From the NCBI RefSeq assembly GCF_004565475.1, contig NZ_SRHX01000001.1, forward strand, positions 248,001 to 312,000: a DNA stretch of 64,000 nt, written 5' to 3'. Each line of letters begins with the position of its first letter. The first letter of the stretch is position 1. Source of the stretch: Lonepinella koalarum (GTDB taxonomy: Bacteria; Pseudomonadota; Gammaproteobacteria; Enterobacterales; Pasteurellaceae). Positions 18,850-28,708 of the stretch are shown in pieces. The position numbers and the translations under genes were made by a program. The notes under the pieces are model-generated. The model was not told the DNA's origin. It searched no databases and saw only the letters and a list, made by a program, of their open reading frames with translations.

Positions 18850-20727
18850 TTATGCTTGAGCGAGTTTATTTTTAACTGAGCCTGATTTCCAACACCAAGC
18901 AATCATCACAGCGGCGACACCTAAGAAAACAAACCAAAGTAGCGTGTTAGATTTTTCTAGTACAATACCTAAACTGATGGCTAAGAAAATGATTCTTTCG
19001 ACCCAGTTGAGATTTTTCTTGAGCCAGCCTTGTAGGAATACCGCCCAACAGAATGTGGCAACGAGCATACCTGCAAAGGCAATCATAATCGCCCCGATAC
19101 TGCCTTTCCATAACACCACGGGATCGCTGATAAAGCTAAATGGAATTAAGAAAATCACCAGTGCGTATGAGAAAGCAATAAAACCTGTTTTTGATGAATC
19201 ACTGTTGGCAATGGCTGCGGCAGCATAAGAACAAAGTGCCACAGGTGGAGTTACCATTGAAAGTACGCAGTAATACATAATAAACATATTGGCGGCTAAT
19301 TTATCAATCCCCATATCCGTTAAGGCGGGAGCAAAAATAATCGCACCAATAATATAGGCTGCCACAGTCGGTAAGCCCATACCCATAATGATACAACCAA
19401 GAATCACCATAAGTAGGGATAAATACAGATTGCCTGTCCCCACATCGCTTAAAATCTCAACGAATTTAAAAGCAAGGTTAGATTGAGTTGCCACCACCAT
19501 AATAATCCCAACTGATGCCAACGGCACAGATACCCACGCCATTTGTTTGGCGGTATCAATTAGCATTGGATAAATTTCTTTGAGATTATAACGTGTATTT
19601 TTGCGTAACAAAGGGGCAAGCAAAGCGATCACTGCTCCCACAAAGGCAGCATAGGGAGCGGAATAACCAGCCACTAATGCCACCACTAATAACAATGGTG
19701 AAAACAGTAAATGGATTCTTGGCATAATCGGCTCAATCACCAAATCTTTAGCATTGATATTACCTACGCCTGTTTTTCTCGCTCGTAAATCCACAATAAC
19801 GAATAAAGCAAAGTAAAAGGCAACAGCAGGAATTAAGCCAGCAGCGGCAATTTCGACGTAAGGAATCCCTAACATATCCGCCATCACGAAAGCGGCAATA
19901 CCCATAACGGGTGGCATTAATTGTCCGCCAGTGGAAGCAATGGCTTCGGTAGCAGCAGCTTGTTCTTTGGTGTAGCCTGAGCGTTGCATAATCGGAATGG
20001 TGAGTACGCCCGTAGATGTGGTATTAGCTACTGCAGAACCGCTGACCATACCAAATAAGGCTGAACCCAATAGGGACATTTTCGCTGATCCGCCTGTTAA
20101 ACGAGCTGTCGCTTTCATGGCTAAATCAATAAATACTGAACCACCGCCCGTCATGGTAAATACACAACCAAACAACACGAAATAGAATACAAAGTTTATG
20201 GCGGTACTTGCCGTGATCCCAAAGATCCCTTCGGTTTGCATGCTGATTAATTCTGCCATCGTGTCCAGTGAAAAGCCTTCAAAGGCTGTCCATCCAGGGA
20301 AATAAGGACCGAAAAATCCATAAAGAACAAAAACAATCACCACGGAAAGCAAGGAAAATCCCACAGATCGTCTGACGGCTTCAAACAGCATTAAAAGTCC
20401 TGCTACAAAAGCGAATTTATCAGCAAACAATACATCATCAATCATTTCAAGACGAGATTCTAATCTTGCCGTAGAAGTGTAATAATGGTAACAAATATAA
20501 AGCGTTACCCCAATACAACATAAATCAATCGCTCGGCTTAACCAAGGTAATTTGTCATCTTTAAATGTCAAAGGCTGAAAGCAAAACACCAGCGCCGTTG
20601 CCATATAAACATGGACACTGGCAGCCATTAACGGCGACATGGGGGCAAAAAATTGCTGTAATAAAAAGGCAATATAACCGATGCCCAGCACAGCAGAAAG
20701 CAATTTTAAGAAATTAGCGTATGTCAT
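18850..20727 (-). CDS. TRAP transporter fused permease (4TM/12TM)
   Basis: 625-aa inner-membrane protein with about 16 hydrophobic spans: an N-terminal DctQ-like part (to about residue 170) fused to a DctM-like part. Typical DctM text includes GMVSGSAVANTTSTGVLTIP, EAIASTGGQLMPPVMGIAAF and MGMGLPTVAAYIIGAIIFAP. This fused form is usual for transporters that use a TAXI-type binding protein, and that gene is directly upstream. Imports its substrate with a sodium gradient; substrate not known. Confidence 0.9.
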   Translation of the reverse strand: MTYANFLKLLSAVLGIGYIAFLLQQFFAPMSPLMAASVHVYMATALVFCFQPLTFKDDKLPWLSRAIDLCCIGVTLYICYHYYTSTARLESRLEMIDDVLFADKFAFVAGLLMLFEAVRRSVGFSLLSVVIVFVLYGFFGPYFPGWTAFEGFSLDTMAELISMQTEGIFGITASTAINFVFYFVLFGCVFTMTGGGSVFIDLAMKATARLTGGSAKMSLLGSALFGMVSGSAVANTTSTGVLTIPIMQRSGYTKEQAAATEAIASTGGQLMPPVMGIAAFVMADMLGIPYVEIAAAGLIPAVAFYFALFVIVDLRARKTGVGNINAKDLVIEPIMPRIHLLFSPLLLVVALVAGYSAPYAAFVGAVIALLAPLLRKNTRYNLKEIYPMLIDTAKQMAWVSVPLASVGIIMVVATQSNLAFKFVEILSDVGTGNLYLSLLMVILGCIIMGMGLPTVAAYIIGAIIFAPALTDMGIDKLAANMFIMYYCVLSMVTPPVALCSYAAAAIANSDSSKTGFIAFSYALVIFLIPFSFISDPVVLWKGSIGAIMIAFAGMLVATFCWAVFLQGWLKKNLNWVERIIFLAISLGIVLEKSNTLLWFVFLGVAAVMIAWCWKSGSVKNKLAQA

Positions 20728-20761
20728 AGAAATACCCTTTATTTACTTATGTGAGATGTGG

Positions 20762-20795
20762 GCGTAATGGCAACCAAAAATAGATGCCATTACGC
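20762..20795 (-). terminator. Hairpin between TAXI binding protein and TRAP permease
   Basis: Perfect 11-base stem GCGTAATGGCA / TGCCATTACGC with a 12-base loop in the 84-base gap between the two genes. No T-run follows in the direction of transcription. Likely attenuates the permease or protects the binding-protein message. Confidence 0.6.
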
Positions 20796-20811
20796 TAGAG
20801 ATTGCAAGGGG

Positions 20812-21801
20812 TTATTTGATCCAACCTTGCTCACGGAAATATTTTGCTGCTCCTGGGTGGAGTTCAAAAATACCTGCGTTTTTGACAATATCTTCTGGTT
20901 TCCAGAACGCAAGTGGTGGGTGAGTTTCTTTAAGTTTAGCTTGATTTTCCACTAAGGCTTTAGTGACTTGGTAAACCGTGTTTTCATCTTCTTTCGCATG
21001 TGTCACAAATACGGTGGCACTCACTGGATTGATGTAATCTGCGGTTTGACCACGATAAGTATCCGCTGGCATTGTTCCTGTTGGCAAGCCCAATTTGGCT
21101 AAATCATCAAGCACTTTTTGTGGATAAGGAATATACACCATATCATTGGTTAAAGTGATTTCCGTTAAGTTCGGGTGCATCGCTGGCACGTTATCAATAT
21201 ACACATCAATGGTATTATCACGCAACATTTGGCTAGCTTGTCCGCTACTGATTTGTACCACTTTGCCTTTGGCTTTCATGGTTTCAAAATCTGTGCCTAG
21301 GGATTTAAAAATAAAATCTACAATAATTGGCACTTGTGAACCTGTTGGTTTGGTGGCAATCACCACTTTATCCGCATTAACAATTTTCTCTAAGCTGTCA
21401 TTGCCGGTGGATTCTACCCAAGATTTACGAGCCACTACAATCGTATGCCCTTCTTGCATACCGTCAAAGATTAAACGCAAATCTTTGTTGGGTTTGCCTT
21501 CATATAATTCGGTAATACCATCTCTTGCCCACACGATGGCATTAGATGTGGCAAAACCAAAATCTGCTTTGGCATCATTCACTACCACAGGATTGGTCAT
21601 ACCACCTCCACGTGGAATCACTTTTAATTTAAATTCATTGTTGGTTGCTTCAGGAATTAAACGGCTGAATGTGGTGGCATAAGTGTACCAACCATTGCCC
21701 GGTGGCTGACTAATCAAACTGCTCTCAACATTAGCGGAAACGCTGGCAGAAAACACCAGAGTAGAGAAAAGTACTTTTAAAGTGCGGTTAAATTTACGCA
21801 T
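20812..21801 (-). CDS. TAXI-family TRAP solute-binding protein
   Basis: 329-aa periplasmic protein. Signal peptide MRKFNRTLKVLFSTLVFSAS to about VSA. TAXI-family features: GWYTYATTFSRLIPEA, FKLKVIPRGGGMTNPVVVND, KADFGFATSNAIVWARDG, VATKPTGSQVPIIVDFI-like region. GAGAGGATC stands before ATG at 21801; an upstream in-frame start at 21837 would overlap the dehydrogenase gene. It binds a carboxylate-type substrate for the fused permease downstream. Confidence 0.88.
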   Translation of the reverse strand: MRKFNRTLKVLFSTLVFSASVSANVESSLISQPPGNGWYTYATTFSRLIPEATNNEFKLKVIPRGGGMTNPVVVNDAKADFGFATSNAIVWARDGITELYEGKPNKDLRLIFDGMQEGHTIVVARKSWVESTGNDSLEKIVNADKVVIATKPTGSQVPIIVDFIFKSLGTDFETMKAKGKVVQISSGQASQMLRDNTIDVYIDNVPAMHPNLTEITLTNDMVYIPYPQKVLDDLAKLGLPTGTMPADTYRGQTADYINPVSATVFVTHAKEDENTVYQVTKALVENQAKLKETHPPLAFWKPEDIVKNAGIFELHPGAAKYFREQGWIK

Positions 21802-21829
21802 ATTTTTGATCCTCTCATTTGTGGTTTGG

Positions 21830-22996
21830 TTATGCAATTAATTTGCGATAAATGGTTTTTATATCATCTTTATTCATTGGTTTTGGGTTGTTATCTAACA
21901 ATCTTTTCACGCTTAATGCTGCTTCGGATAATTCATCTAACACATCTTCATTAATGCCAACGGCGGTTAAATCGCACTTAATCTCAAGATCACGAATTAA
22001 CGCATAAAGCTCATCAATCATTTTTTCTGCTGCTTGTCGCAAGGTCAGTCCTTGTACATCTAATCCCATAGCAAACGCCACATTGGCAAATTTTTCTTCA
22101 CACACAGGCAAATTAAATTTCATTACGTCAGGCAATAAAATGGCATTAGATAAGCCGTGTGGTATATGATATTTTCCGCCTAACGGATAAGATAAAGCAT
22201 GGACGGCAACGGTGCTGGATGTGGCAATACAAGCTCCACCTAAAAACGAACCTAGCAACATATTTTCACGAGCTTGAATATCTGTTCCGTGGTTAAATGC
22301 GGTGCGAATATTTTTGGTGATTAATTCCACCGCTTTCAAAGCGAACATCTCGCTAAATGGCGATGATTTTTTGGAAATGTAACACTCAATCGCATGGCAT
22401 AAGGCATCAATTCCAGTGTTTGCGGTAATATGTTTTGGCAAACTGAGCGTTAATTCCGCATCTAAGATCACCGCACTTGCCACCAATTTTTCATCGACTA
22501 CGCCAATTTTGAGCTCACGTTCTGTATCCAACACAATAGAATTTTGTGTCGCTTCCGAACCCGTGCCAGATGTGGTTGGGATCATCAAAGTTGGCAAACT
22601 GCGATGAACAAATTTTTTCGTTCCAGAAGTGACTTCCGTTAATGCAATGTCTTTATTATTCAACATTAACGCAACTAATTTAGCGGTATCCATCGCACTG
22701 CCGCCGCCCAATCCAATCACAGCTTCAGCATTGCATTTGACGGATTGCTCAAAAATCTCATTCACAGCGGAAATTGGCGGTTCAGGTGGCACATTGCTAA
22801 TAATATGCACGCCAATACCTGCCTGTTCTAACAACTGTTTTGGATTATTGATTAACCCTGCTTTAAATACGCCTTCATCGGTAATTAATACTACATTTGT
22901 GGCGTTATAGCCTTTGATTACATCAGCAATTTGGCTAAGGCTGCCCGCACCGCCAATGACTTTGCTTGGATTAAATAAGGAATAAATCGCTGTCAT
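21830..22996 (-). CDS. Iron-containing alcohol dehydrogenase
   Basis: 388-aa NAD(P)- and metal-dependent dehydrogenase. Nucleotide loop AEAVIGLGGGSAMDTAKLV; PTLMIPTTSGTGSEATQNS; metal ligands in VILDAELT, GIDALCHAIECYI and GGKYHIPHGLSNAI. The family includes FucO (lactaldehyde reductase) and AdhE-type enzymes. Placed next to a DapA-family lyase, it may reduce the aldehyde released by that lyase, or oxidise a sugar acid hydroxyl. Both readings are inference. Confidence 0.85.
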   Translation of the reverse strand: MTAIYSLFNPSKVIGGAGSLSQIADVIKGYNATNVVLITDEGVFKAGLINNPKQLLEQAGIGVHIISNVPPEPPISAVNEIFEQSVKCNAEAVIGLGGGSAMDTAKLVALMLNNKDIALTEVTSGTKKFVHRSLPTLMIPTTSGTGSEATQNSIVLDTERELKIGVVDEKLVASAVILDAELTLSLPKHITANTGIDALCHAIECYISKKSSPFSEMFALKAVELITKNIRTAFNHGTDIQARENMLLGSFLGGACIATSSTVAVHALSYPLGGKYHIPHGLSNAILLPDVMKFNLPVCEEKFANVAFAMGLDVQGLTLRQAAEKMIDELYALIRDLEIKCDLTAVGINEDVLDELSEAALSVKRLLDNNPKPMNKDDIKTIYRKLIA

Positions 22997-23008
22997 TTTT
23001 TTCTCCGC

Positions 23009-23908
23009 TTAATAAAGTTTAAACACATCCAACAACGCCCGATCAATCACTTCGTTCACGCAGTTTGACGGTTCTCTTGCTGGACCTACGTTATGTCCGC
23101 GTAAAAGTGCGGCACGTTTTACCACAGAATTTGGATTGCCCATTTGCATCACATTGCGAAATGCTCGGATTTTCTTTTGAGCAGCGTTGGCGTTGGCAAA
23201 ATCGCCTTGTTGCCAATATTCGTAAATAGACACCATTAATTCAGGGAACACGTTGGAACAACCGCTAATCGCCCCAGTACCGCCAGCTAACAATGTCCAT
23301 AAAATCAACGAATCACTGCCAGCCATCACAGCCAAATTCTCGGTGGTATTTTCAATATATTTCAAGGAATTATCAAAATTACCACTGCTGTCTTTAATGC
23401 CGATAATATTGGCGTTGGCTTGGGCTAATTTTTTCACCGTGCTGGCTTCAATATTGTTGCCTGAGCGAGCAGGAATGTTGTACATCAAAATCGGGGCATC
23501 CACATTTTTCGCCACCGTGTCAAAATGACGATATAAATCATCTTGGCTAACGGACACAAAATAGGGCGAAATCACCGACAACACGTCCACGCCTAAGTCT
23601 TTCACTTGATTAGAAAATTCAATGGTTTCTTTGGTGGTAATACAGCCTGTTCCTGCATACACTGGCACTCGCCCGTCCACGGCTTCCACGGCGGCTTGAA
23701 TAATCTCCAATTTTTCCTGTTGATTAAAGGCATAAAACTCGCCGTTTGTGCCTAAGGGAAAAATGCCGTGAATCCCTGCCTTAATCAAATAATCAATGTA
23801 TTCTTGATAGGCTTGCGGATTGAATTTTTCGTTGTCGTCCAATGCAGTTAGCACGGGGGCAACGATACCTTTTGGTTTAAACTGTTCTTTAGACTGTTCT
23901 TTAGACAT
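23009..23908 (-). CDS. DapA/NanA-family lyase, second copy
   Basis: 299-aa TIM barrel. Carboxylate loop FPLGTNGEFYAF, catalytic tyrosine in PILMYNIPARSG, Schiff-base lysine in NIIGIKDSSGNFD. The GTNGEF variant is common among 2-keto-3-deoxy acid aldolases rather than biosynthetic DapA. Start MSKEQSKEQFKPKG with GGAGC ahead. Lies between pdxA2 and the alcohol dehydrogenase in the leftward operon. Likely splits a 2-keto-3-deoxy acid to pyruvate plus an aldehyde; substrate unknown. Confidence 0.82.
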   Translation of the reverse strand: MSKEQSKEQFKPKGIVAPVLTALDDNEKFNPQAYQEYIDYLIKAGIHGIFPLGTNGEFYAFNQQEKLEIIQAAVEAVDGRVPVYAGTGCITTKETIEFSNQVKDLGVDVLSVISPYFVSVSQDDLYRHFDTVAKNVDAPILMYNIPARSGNNIEASTVKKLAQANANIIGIKDSSGNFDNSLKYIENTTENLAVMAGSDSLILWTLLAGGTGAISGCSNVFPELMVSIYEYWQQGDFANANAAQKKIRAFRNVMQMGNPNSVVKRAALLRGHNVGPAREPSNCVNEVIDRALLDVFKLY

Positions 23909-23917
23909 AGTAGCTCC

Positions 23918-24916
23918 TTATTTCGCAAATTTCTGATTCGCCATTTTGGCACCTAAATACAAGGCTTCGGTCATGCTACGACTATCTGCCACGCCCTTTC
24001 CTGCAATGGGGAACGCCGTGCCGTGATCCACCGATGTGCGGATAAATGGCAAGCCTGTGGTCACGTTCACGCCGCTTTCAAAGCCGATTAATTTAATCGG
24101 GATATGCCCCTGATCGTGGTACATCACCACCACCATATCAAATTCGTCTAAGTTCACCGCACGGTGGAACAGCGTGTCTGGCGGCAGTGGGCCTTGCACA
24201 TTGAAACCTTTGGCAAGGGCGGCTTTCACGGCTGGCACGATTTCTTTTTCATCTTCATCTCCAAATAAACCATGTTCGCCAGCGTGGGCATTAAAGCCCG
24301 CCACCGCAATTCTCGGTTCAGCAAAACCAAGCATTTGAGCGTATTCTTGAGCAAGATCAATCACGGTAGAAATCCGCTCGGTTTTAATCAAATCGCACGC
24401 CTGCCGCATAGACACATGGGTGGTGACATGGATCACGTTTAATTTTTCGCTGGTCAACATCATGGAAAAATCTTTAGTGCCACTTAGTTCAGCCAAAATT
24501 TCTGTATGCCCGGGGAAAATTTTGCCGCCAGCATGCAGAGCTTCTTTGTTTAAAGGTGCGGTGACAATGGCGTGAATTTTTTTCTCCATTGCCAACCCCA
24601 CCGCTTTTTCAATATATTCATAGGCGGCAAGTCCTGCTTTGCCACTGACTTGAGCGAACGGCAAATCGGCCGGCAAATTGTCTAAATCCAAAATATCAAT
24701 GTAGCCAAATTCGCTGTGAAGTTCGTCCACGCTTGCCACTTTGCGAAGTTTCAGATCGGATTTCACAATGGCTAATGCCCGTTGCATAATCTTAAAATCA
24801 CCCACCACCACAATCTGTGCCAGCTCATAAATTCGCTTATCTTCCAATGCTTTAATCACCACTTCCGGGCCAATGCCAGCCGCATCGCCCATGGTGATCG
24901 CTAAAATCGGTTGCAT
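23918..24916 (-). CDS. pdxA2: 4-phospho-D-threonate 3-dehydrogenase (PdxA2)
   Basis: 332-aa NAD-dependent, metal-binding dehydrogenase of the PdxA family: MGDAAGIGPEVVIKALE, IVTAPLNKEALHAGGKIFPG, VHVTTHVSMRQA, MYHDQGHIPIKLIGF, GLPFIRTSVDHGTAFPIAGK. PdxA paralogues paired with a DUF1537 kinase act in D-threonate catabolism, oxidising 4-phospho-D-threonate, which then loses CO2 to give dihydroxyacetone phosphate. The kinase gene ends 9 bases upstream. Pairing rather than sequence alone separates this from vitamin B6 PdxA. Confidence 0.86.
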   Translation of the reverse strand: MQPILAITMGDAAGIGPEVVIKALEDKRIYELAQIVVVGDFKIMQRALAIVKSDLKLRKVASVDELHSEFGYIDILDLDNLPADLPFAQVSGKAGLAAYEYIEKAVGLAMEKKIHAIVTAPLNKEALHAGGKIFPGHTEILAELSGTKDFSMMLTSEKLNVIHVTTHVSMRQACDLIKTERISTVIDLAQEYAQMLGFAEPRIAVAGFNAHAGEHGLFGDEDEKEIVPAVKAALAKGFNVQGPLPPDTLFHRAVNLDEFDMVVVMYHDQGHIPIKLIGFESGVNVTTGLPFIRTSVDHGTAFPIAGKGVADSRSMTEALYLGAKMANQKFAK

Positions 24917-24925
24917 AAAAACTCC

Positions 24926-26152
24926 TTAGTTAAAATAGTCTAAAATTCGTTGTAACAATGGCACGGAGCCAAAACCGCCCGCCTTGGTCATCACAGGAAT
25001 GGCGGAAATGGGGCTGTTGGGGAAATAGCCATAAGGCACGCCCGCTTCAATTTCGCCAGCAATTTGGTAATGATCCAACTGCAACTGTTTCGCCACCGAA
25101 AAAGCAATATCGCCACCTGTTAAAAATAACGCCGAAAATTGATACCGCTGTTGTTCTAATAACTGACTGACGAATAAAGCGATTTTTTGGCTAATTTGGT
25201 TACCCAATTCCGCACGGCTACAATTTAACTCCGCACAAAGTAGCGAGATATTCAGCCGTTCATTCAGTGAGCTTTCGGTTTTCAACAGCAAATGTTGATG
25301 ATTTTTCAGCACGGCTTTTGCGGATAACATTAATGTTTCGCTATATCTTTGATCTTGCAGTAAATTTTTAATATTGATCACCAGTGTTGCCACCTGTGCA
25401 TTATCCTTAATATAATCCACCTGCTTGCAACTCACTTCACTCATAGACCCCACCACAAACAATATGGGCTTTTTGTTTAAACCCGCCGCAATAGACTGAG
25501 CCAAGCCTGATGAACCTGCTACGATACAAGGTTGATTTACTTCCTTAATTAGCTCGGCAATGTGCTGTAAATCCTGCTCAGTTTCTGCATCAAAGCTGAT
25601 AATCGCTTGAGTGTTTTCCGCCATAATGGAATAAATCACCGAGACTGCGGTGTTTTTTTCTGTTGTTTTTTTAAATTCAAAAACAGGCACATCTGTTTGG
25701 CTCTCAATAATTGCTTTTACGCTGGAGGACACAATCGGCGTTTTGGGATCGGTGGCAAATTCTGTTTCTAACAACGGCACATCATTCACATATAAAATCC
25801 CATCACGCACCACACGCCCTGCTTTTGGTAACGCAGAACATACAAAGGCGATTTTACGTTCACTCGCCGACAAACAAGCGGCAAGCTCTGCCCCAATATT
25901 GCCACGCAAGGTGGAATCAATTTTTTTATAAACCTGTTCCGCTTTTGCATGGGCGAACACCTGATAAATCGCTTGTTGTGCATCAGCACAATTCATCGCC
26001 CGACTATCCGTATTCACCACCACAACCTCCGCTGTGCCTTGATATTGAGCAAAGTCACTCAATAGCACATCGACCGCAATATGTTGTTGGTGAAACTGTA
26101 AGCCTGTGTCGTTAGCACCGGTAAAATCATCAGCAATGACTAATACTTTCAT
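24926..26152 (-). CDS. dtnK: D-threonate kinase (DUF1537 family)
   Basis: 408-aa four-carbon acid sugar kinase. N-terminal substrate motif MKVLVIADDFTGANDTGLQF, VYKKIDSTLRGNIGAELA, and the C-terminal ATP region ALFLTGGDIAFSVAKQL with GEIEAGVPYG. Family studies assign members next to PdxA2 to D-threonate. Start ATG 26152 gives the canonical MKVLVIADDF; in-frame ATGs at 26161 and 26158 are possible alternatives and the ribosome site is weak. First gene of the eight-gene leftward operon, 58 bases past a perfect CRP site. Confidence 0.86.
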   Translation of the reverse strand: MKVLVIADDFTGANDTGLQFHQQHIAVDVLLSDFAQYQGTAEVVVVNTDSRAMNCADAQQAIYQVFAHAKAEQVYKKIDSTLRGNIGAELAACLSASERKIAFVCSALPKAGRVVRDGILYVNDVPLLETEFATDPKTPIVSSSVKAIIESQTDVPVFEFKKTTEKNTAVSVIYSIMAENTQAIISFDAETEQDLQHIAELIKEVNQPCIVAGSSGLAQSIAAGLNKKPILFVVGSMSEVSCKQVDYIKDNAQVATLVINIKNLLQDQRYSETLMLSAKAVLKNHQHLLLKTESSLNERLNISLLCAELNCSRAELGNQISQKIALFVSQLLEQQRYQFSALFLTGGDIAFSVAKQLQLDHYQIAGEIEAGVPYGYFPNSPISAIPVMTKAGGFGSVPLLQRILDYFN

Positions 26153-26175
26153 GAACATCATCTCGTTTATTTGAT

Positions 26176-26225
26176 GGCGGTTAGTATAAAGCAACGAAAA
26201 AATAAAAACTGTGATCTCGATCACA
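26176..26225 (-). promoter_or_regulatory. Class II-like CRP promoter of the dtnK operon
   Basis: The CRP site TGTGA-TCTCGA-TCACA (26210-26225) is exact. On the minus strand TATACT (26188-26183) lies where a -10 box should be if CRP is centred near -41.5. The 21 bases 26196-26216 are identical to 58700-58720 in the ltnD promoter. Confidence 0.75.
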
Positions 26226-26243
26226 AAATTGAATATTTATATT

Positions 26244-26269
26244 CACAATGATTAAATGTAATCATTGTG
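26244..26269. promoter_or_regulatory. 26-base palindrome upstream of the dtnK CRP site
   Basis: CACAATGATTA-aatg-TAATCATTGTG, perfect 11-base arms, 19 bases upstream of the CRP site and 48 bases after the xylR stop. No T-run for a terminator. A candidate operator for an unidentified regulator of the operon. Confidence 0.5.
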
Positions 26270-26317
26270 TTGCACTATTAGATTGGCAGAGATATGTCAA
26301 ATAATTAATGAAAAAGA

Positions 26318-27472
26318 TTATCGAAACTCTTTCGGCGTTACTCCGAATTCTTTCTTAAATACCGCATAAAAATATTGCAATGATGGATAACCGCAAATTT
26401 CTGCGATTTCTTGAATAGATACATCAGTAGATTGAAGTAGATACTGAGCTCGGGCGAGCTTTTCTTCATGAATTACCTGATGAATGGTTTTACCCATTTC
26501 TTGTTTGAAACGAGCTTCTAAATTGGAACGAGAAATATGTAAATGATCCAGTACTTGTTCGGTTTTGATACCATGGCAAGCTTTCTGGCGAATAAAGTGC
26601 ATTGCTTGAATTACAAAAGGATCTTGTAATGAACGATAATCGGTGGATCGTCTTTCTGCGACTTTTAAAGGTGCAATCAGTAAAGGTTTATGAGCAACCT
26701 TTATACCGTTCAAGCATTTATGCAACAATTTTGCTGCTTGATAACCAATTTGTGCCGTACCTTGTTGTACAGAAGACAGGGAAATACGAGAAAGGTATTG
26801 AATTAATTCTTCGTTATCAATGCCGATAATACATAATTGTTCAGGTACGGCAATTTTGAGATGTTCACAGGCTTGTAGTAAATGTCTGGCTCTGGCATCG
26901 GTTACTGCAATAATACCAGTGTAATCAGGCAGGGTTTTAATCCACTGAGCTAATTTCTCTTGAGATTCAACCCAATTATGTGAATGGGTCTGATCGCCTA
27001 AATAATAATAGGATTCCTGTTCATATTTTTCCATTAACTGTAAAAAGGCATGTTGTCTTTCTAACGCCCAATGTTTTGGTGTATCCGCTGGGTAGCCATA
27101 AAACGCAAAGCGGTTAATCCCTTTTTGTTTTAAATGCAAAAACGCCATTTCCACTAAGGCGTAATTATCAGTAGCCACATAAGGTAAATCGGGATAAAAG
27201 CGAGGATTTTGGTATGAACCACCCACGGCGATAATCGGAACGTTGACATTTTGCAATAATTCCACGGTTTCAGGATCATCAAAATCCGCAATAATACCAT
27301 CAATGGACAGACTTTCAATGGTGTTGCGATGATAGACAAAATCGTCTTCCACAAAAATATCCCAACTACATTGAGACGCTTGAATATATTGTCCAACACC
27401 TTCTATTACACCACGATCATAGATTTTGTTGGCATTGAATAGAAGGGCGACTTTGTCGTGTTGTCGTGACAT
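26318..27472 (-). CDS. xylR: Xylose operon activator XylR (AraC family)
   Basis: 384 aa. N-terminal periplasmic-binding-like sugar domain (VALLFNANKIYDRGVIEG, SIDGIIADFDDPE, LCIIGIDNEELIQYLSRISL) and a C-terminal AraC DNA-binding domain (VLDHLHISRSNLEARFKQEM, IAEICGYPSLQYFYAVFKKE, FGVTPKEFR). It activates xyl genes with xylose. AAAGGAG precedes ATG 27472 with a 7-base spacer; the frame's earlier ATG (27556) lies in the terminator region and is rejected. It is the left border of the xyl locus. Confidence 0.92.
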   Translation of the reverse strand: MSRQHDKVALLFNANKIYDRGVIEGVGQYIQASQCSWDIFVEDDFVYHRNTIESLSIDGIIADFDDPETVELLQNVNVPIIAVGGSYQNPRFYPDLPYVATDNYALVEMAFLHLKQKGINRFAFYGYPADTPKHWALERQHAFLQLMEKYEQESYYYLGDQTHSHNWVESQEKLAQWIKTLPDYTGIIAVTDARARHLLQACEHLKIAVPEQLCIIGIDNEELIQYLSRISLSSVQQGTAQIGYQAAKLLHKCLNGIKVAHKPLLIAPLKVAERRSTDYRSLQDPFVIQAMHFIRQKACHGIKTEQVLDHLHISRSNLEARFKQEMGKTIHQVIHEEKLARAQYLLQSTDVSIQEIAEICGYPSLQYFYAVFKKEFGVTPKEFR

Positions 27473-27534
27473 TTTGGTTCTCCTTTGTTTCCGGATAACT
27501 ATAAGATAAAAAAGATTATTTTGCAAAACAATAC

Positions 27535-27567
27535 AAAAAAGCACCGCAGTTTTCACAAACGGTGCTT
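27535..27567 (-). terminator. Terminator after xylH
   Basis: Minus strand AAGCACCG / CGGTGCTT stem (8 bases) followed by TTTTTT, 14 bases past the xylH stop. It separates the xylFGH transcript from xylR. Confidence 0.75.
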
Positions 27568-27580
27568 AACTTGCCTTATT

Positions 27581-28708
27581 TTACACTTTTTTCTTACTCA
27601 TCGTATCAAACCATACTGCAAGCAATAAAATTGCCCCTTTAATGATATATTGCCAAAAAGTTGGAACATCTAGCATACTCATGCCATTGTCTAATAAAGC
27701 AATAATGAACGCACCAACCACCACGCCGTAAATACTACCAATTCCACCTGCCAAACTGGCTCCACCAATGACACAAGAAGCTATAGCATCCATTTCAGCA
27801 CTTTGCCCTGCAGATGGGGCGCCTGCTCCCAGTCTTGCACTTAAAATCAATCCTGCAATTGCCACCAGAAAGCCATTAATGGCAAAAATTGTGAGTCTGA
27901 CTTTTTCAACGCCAATGCCTGATAATTTCGCTGCATCAATATTGCCACCAATGGCATAAACACTGCGACCAAAGGTTGTTTTACGAGCCACAAATGTGCC
28001 GATGATGGTAAGCAAGGCAAGCAATAATACAGGGAATGGCACGCCACGATAATCATTAAGTAGATAAATGGCACCCAACACTAAAACGGCGATTATCCCA
28101 TATTTTGCTGTTTCTTTGCTTAGCGTTGGAACGGGAAGATTGAGCCGTTGACGAACTTTACGCTGGTAACTAACCCAAAGGGCAAAACAGCCTAATGCTG
28201 CCACACCAATCAACATCCCCACAATATCAGATAAATAGCCTTGTCCAATGGCAGTCATTTCGTGGCTAATGGGAGAAACGGTTGTGCCGTTGGTTAGACC
28301 AATTAAAATACCACGGAAAGCCAGCATACCGGCAAGGGTCACAATAAAGGCGGGGACTTTTTGATAGGCTATCCACCAGCCATTCCATGCACCAAGTAAT
28401 AATCCTAACACTAAGGTAACAATTATCGTCAAAGACAATGGCCAGCCCCACCACACGTTGGTAATTGCTGCAAAGCCACCTAATAAGCCCATGAGTGATC
28501 CTACCGATAAATCAATTTCGGCAGCAATGATCACAAACGCCATACCAATCGCCAAAATGCCTGTAATGGATGTTTGGCGTAGTAAGTTGGAAATATTTCT
28601 GGCACTTAAATAGGCCCCATCGGTTAAAAATGAGAAAAACACCATAATGACCACAATGGCGATAAGCAGAATATACATCTGCAAATTAATGGATTTAAAT
28701 TTGTTCAT
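27581..28708 (-). CDS. xylH: D-xylose ABC transporter permease
   Basis: 375-aa inner-membrane permease with about 10-12 spans; [20 protein letters not shown] and the permease loop [20 protein letters not shown] are typical of the ribose/xylose class. It forms the channel for xylose delivered by XylF and driven by XylG. Its ATG overlaps the xylG stop by 4 bases (ATGA), implying translational coupling. Confidence 0.93.
   Translation of the reverse strand: MNKFKSINLQMYILLIAIVVIMVFFSFLTDGAYLSARNISNLLRQTSITGILAIGMAFVIIAAEIDLSVGSLMGLLGGFAAITNVWWGWPLSLTIIVTLVLGLLLGAWNGWWIAYQKVPAFIVTLAGMLAFRGILIGLTNGTTVSPISHEMTAIGQGYLSDIVGMLIGVAALGCFALWVSYQRKVRQRLNLPVPTLSKETAKYGIIAVLVLGAIYLLNDYRGVPFPVLLLALLTIIGTFVARKTTFGRSVYAIGGNIDAAKLSGIGVEKVRLTIFAINGFLVAIAGLILSARLGAGAPSAGQSAEMDAIASCVIGGASLAGGIGSIYGVVVGAFIIALLDNGMSMLDVPTFWQYIIKGAILLLAVWFDTMSKKKV

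Noticed and set aside
21146-21682. Long open frame (178 codons) on the plus strand
   Set aside because: It lies fully antisense to the TAXI binding-protein gene, which has a signal peptide, motifs and a ribosome site. No family features are seen.
25711-26115. Plus-strand open frame of 134 codons
   Set aside because: Antisense to dtnK; composition and lack of motifs mark it as a shadow.
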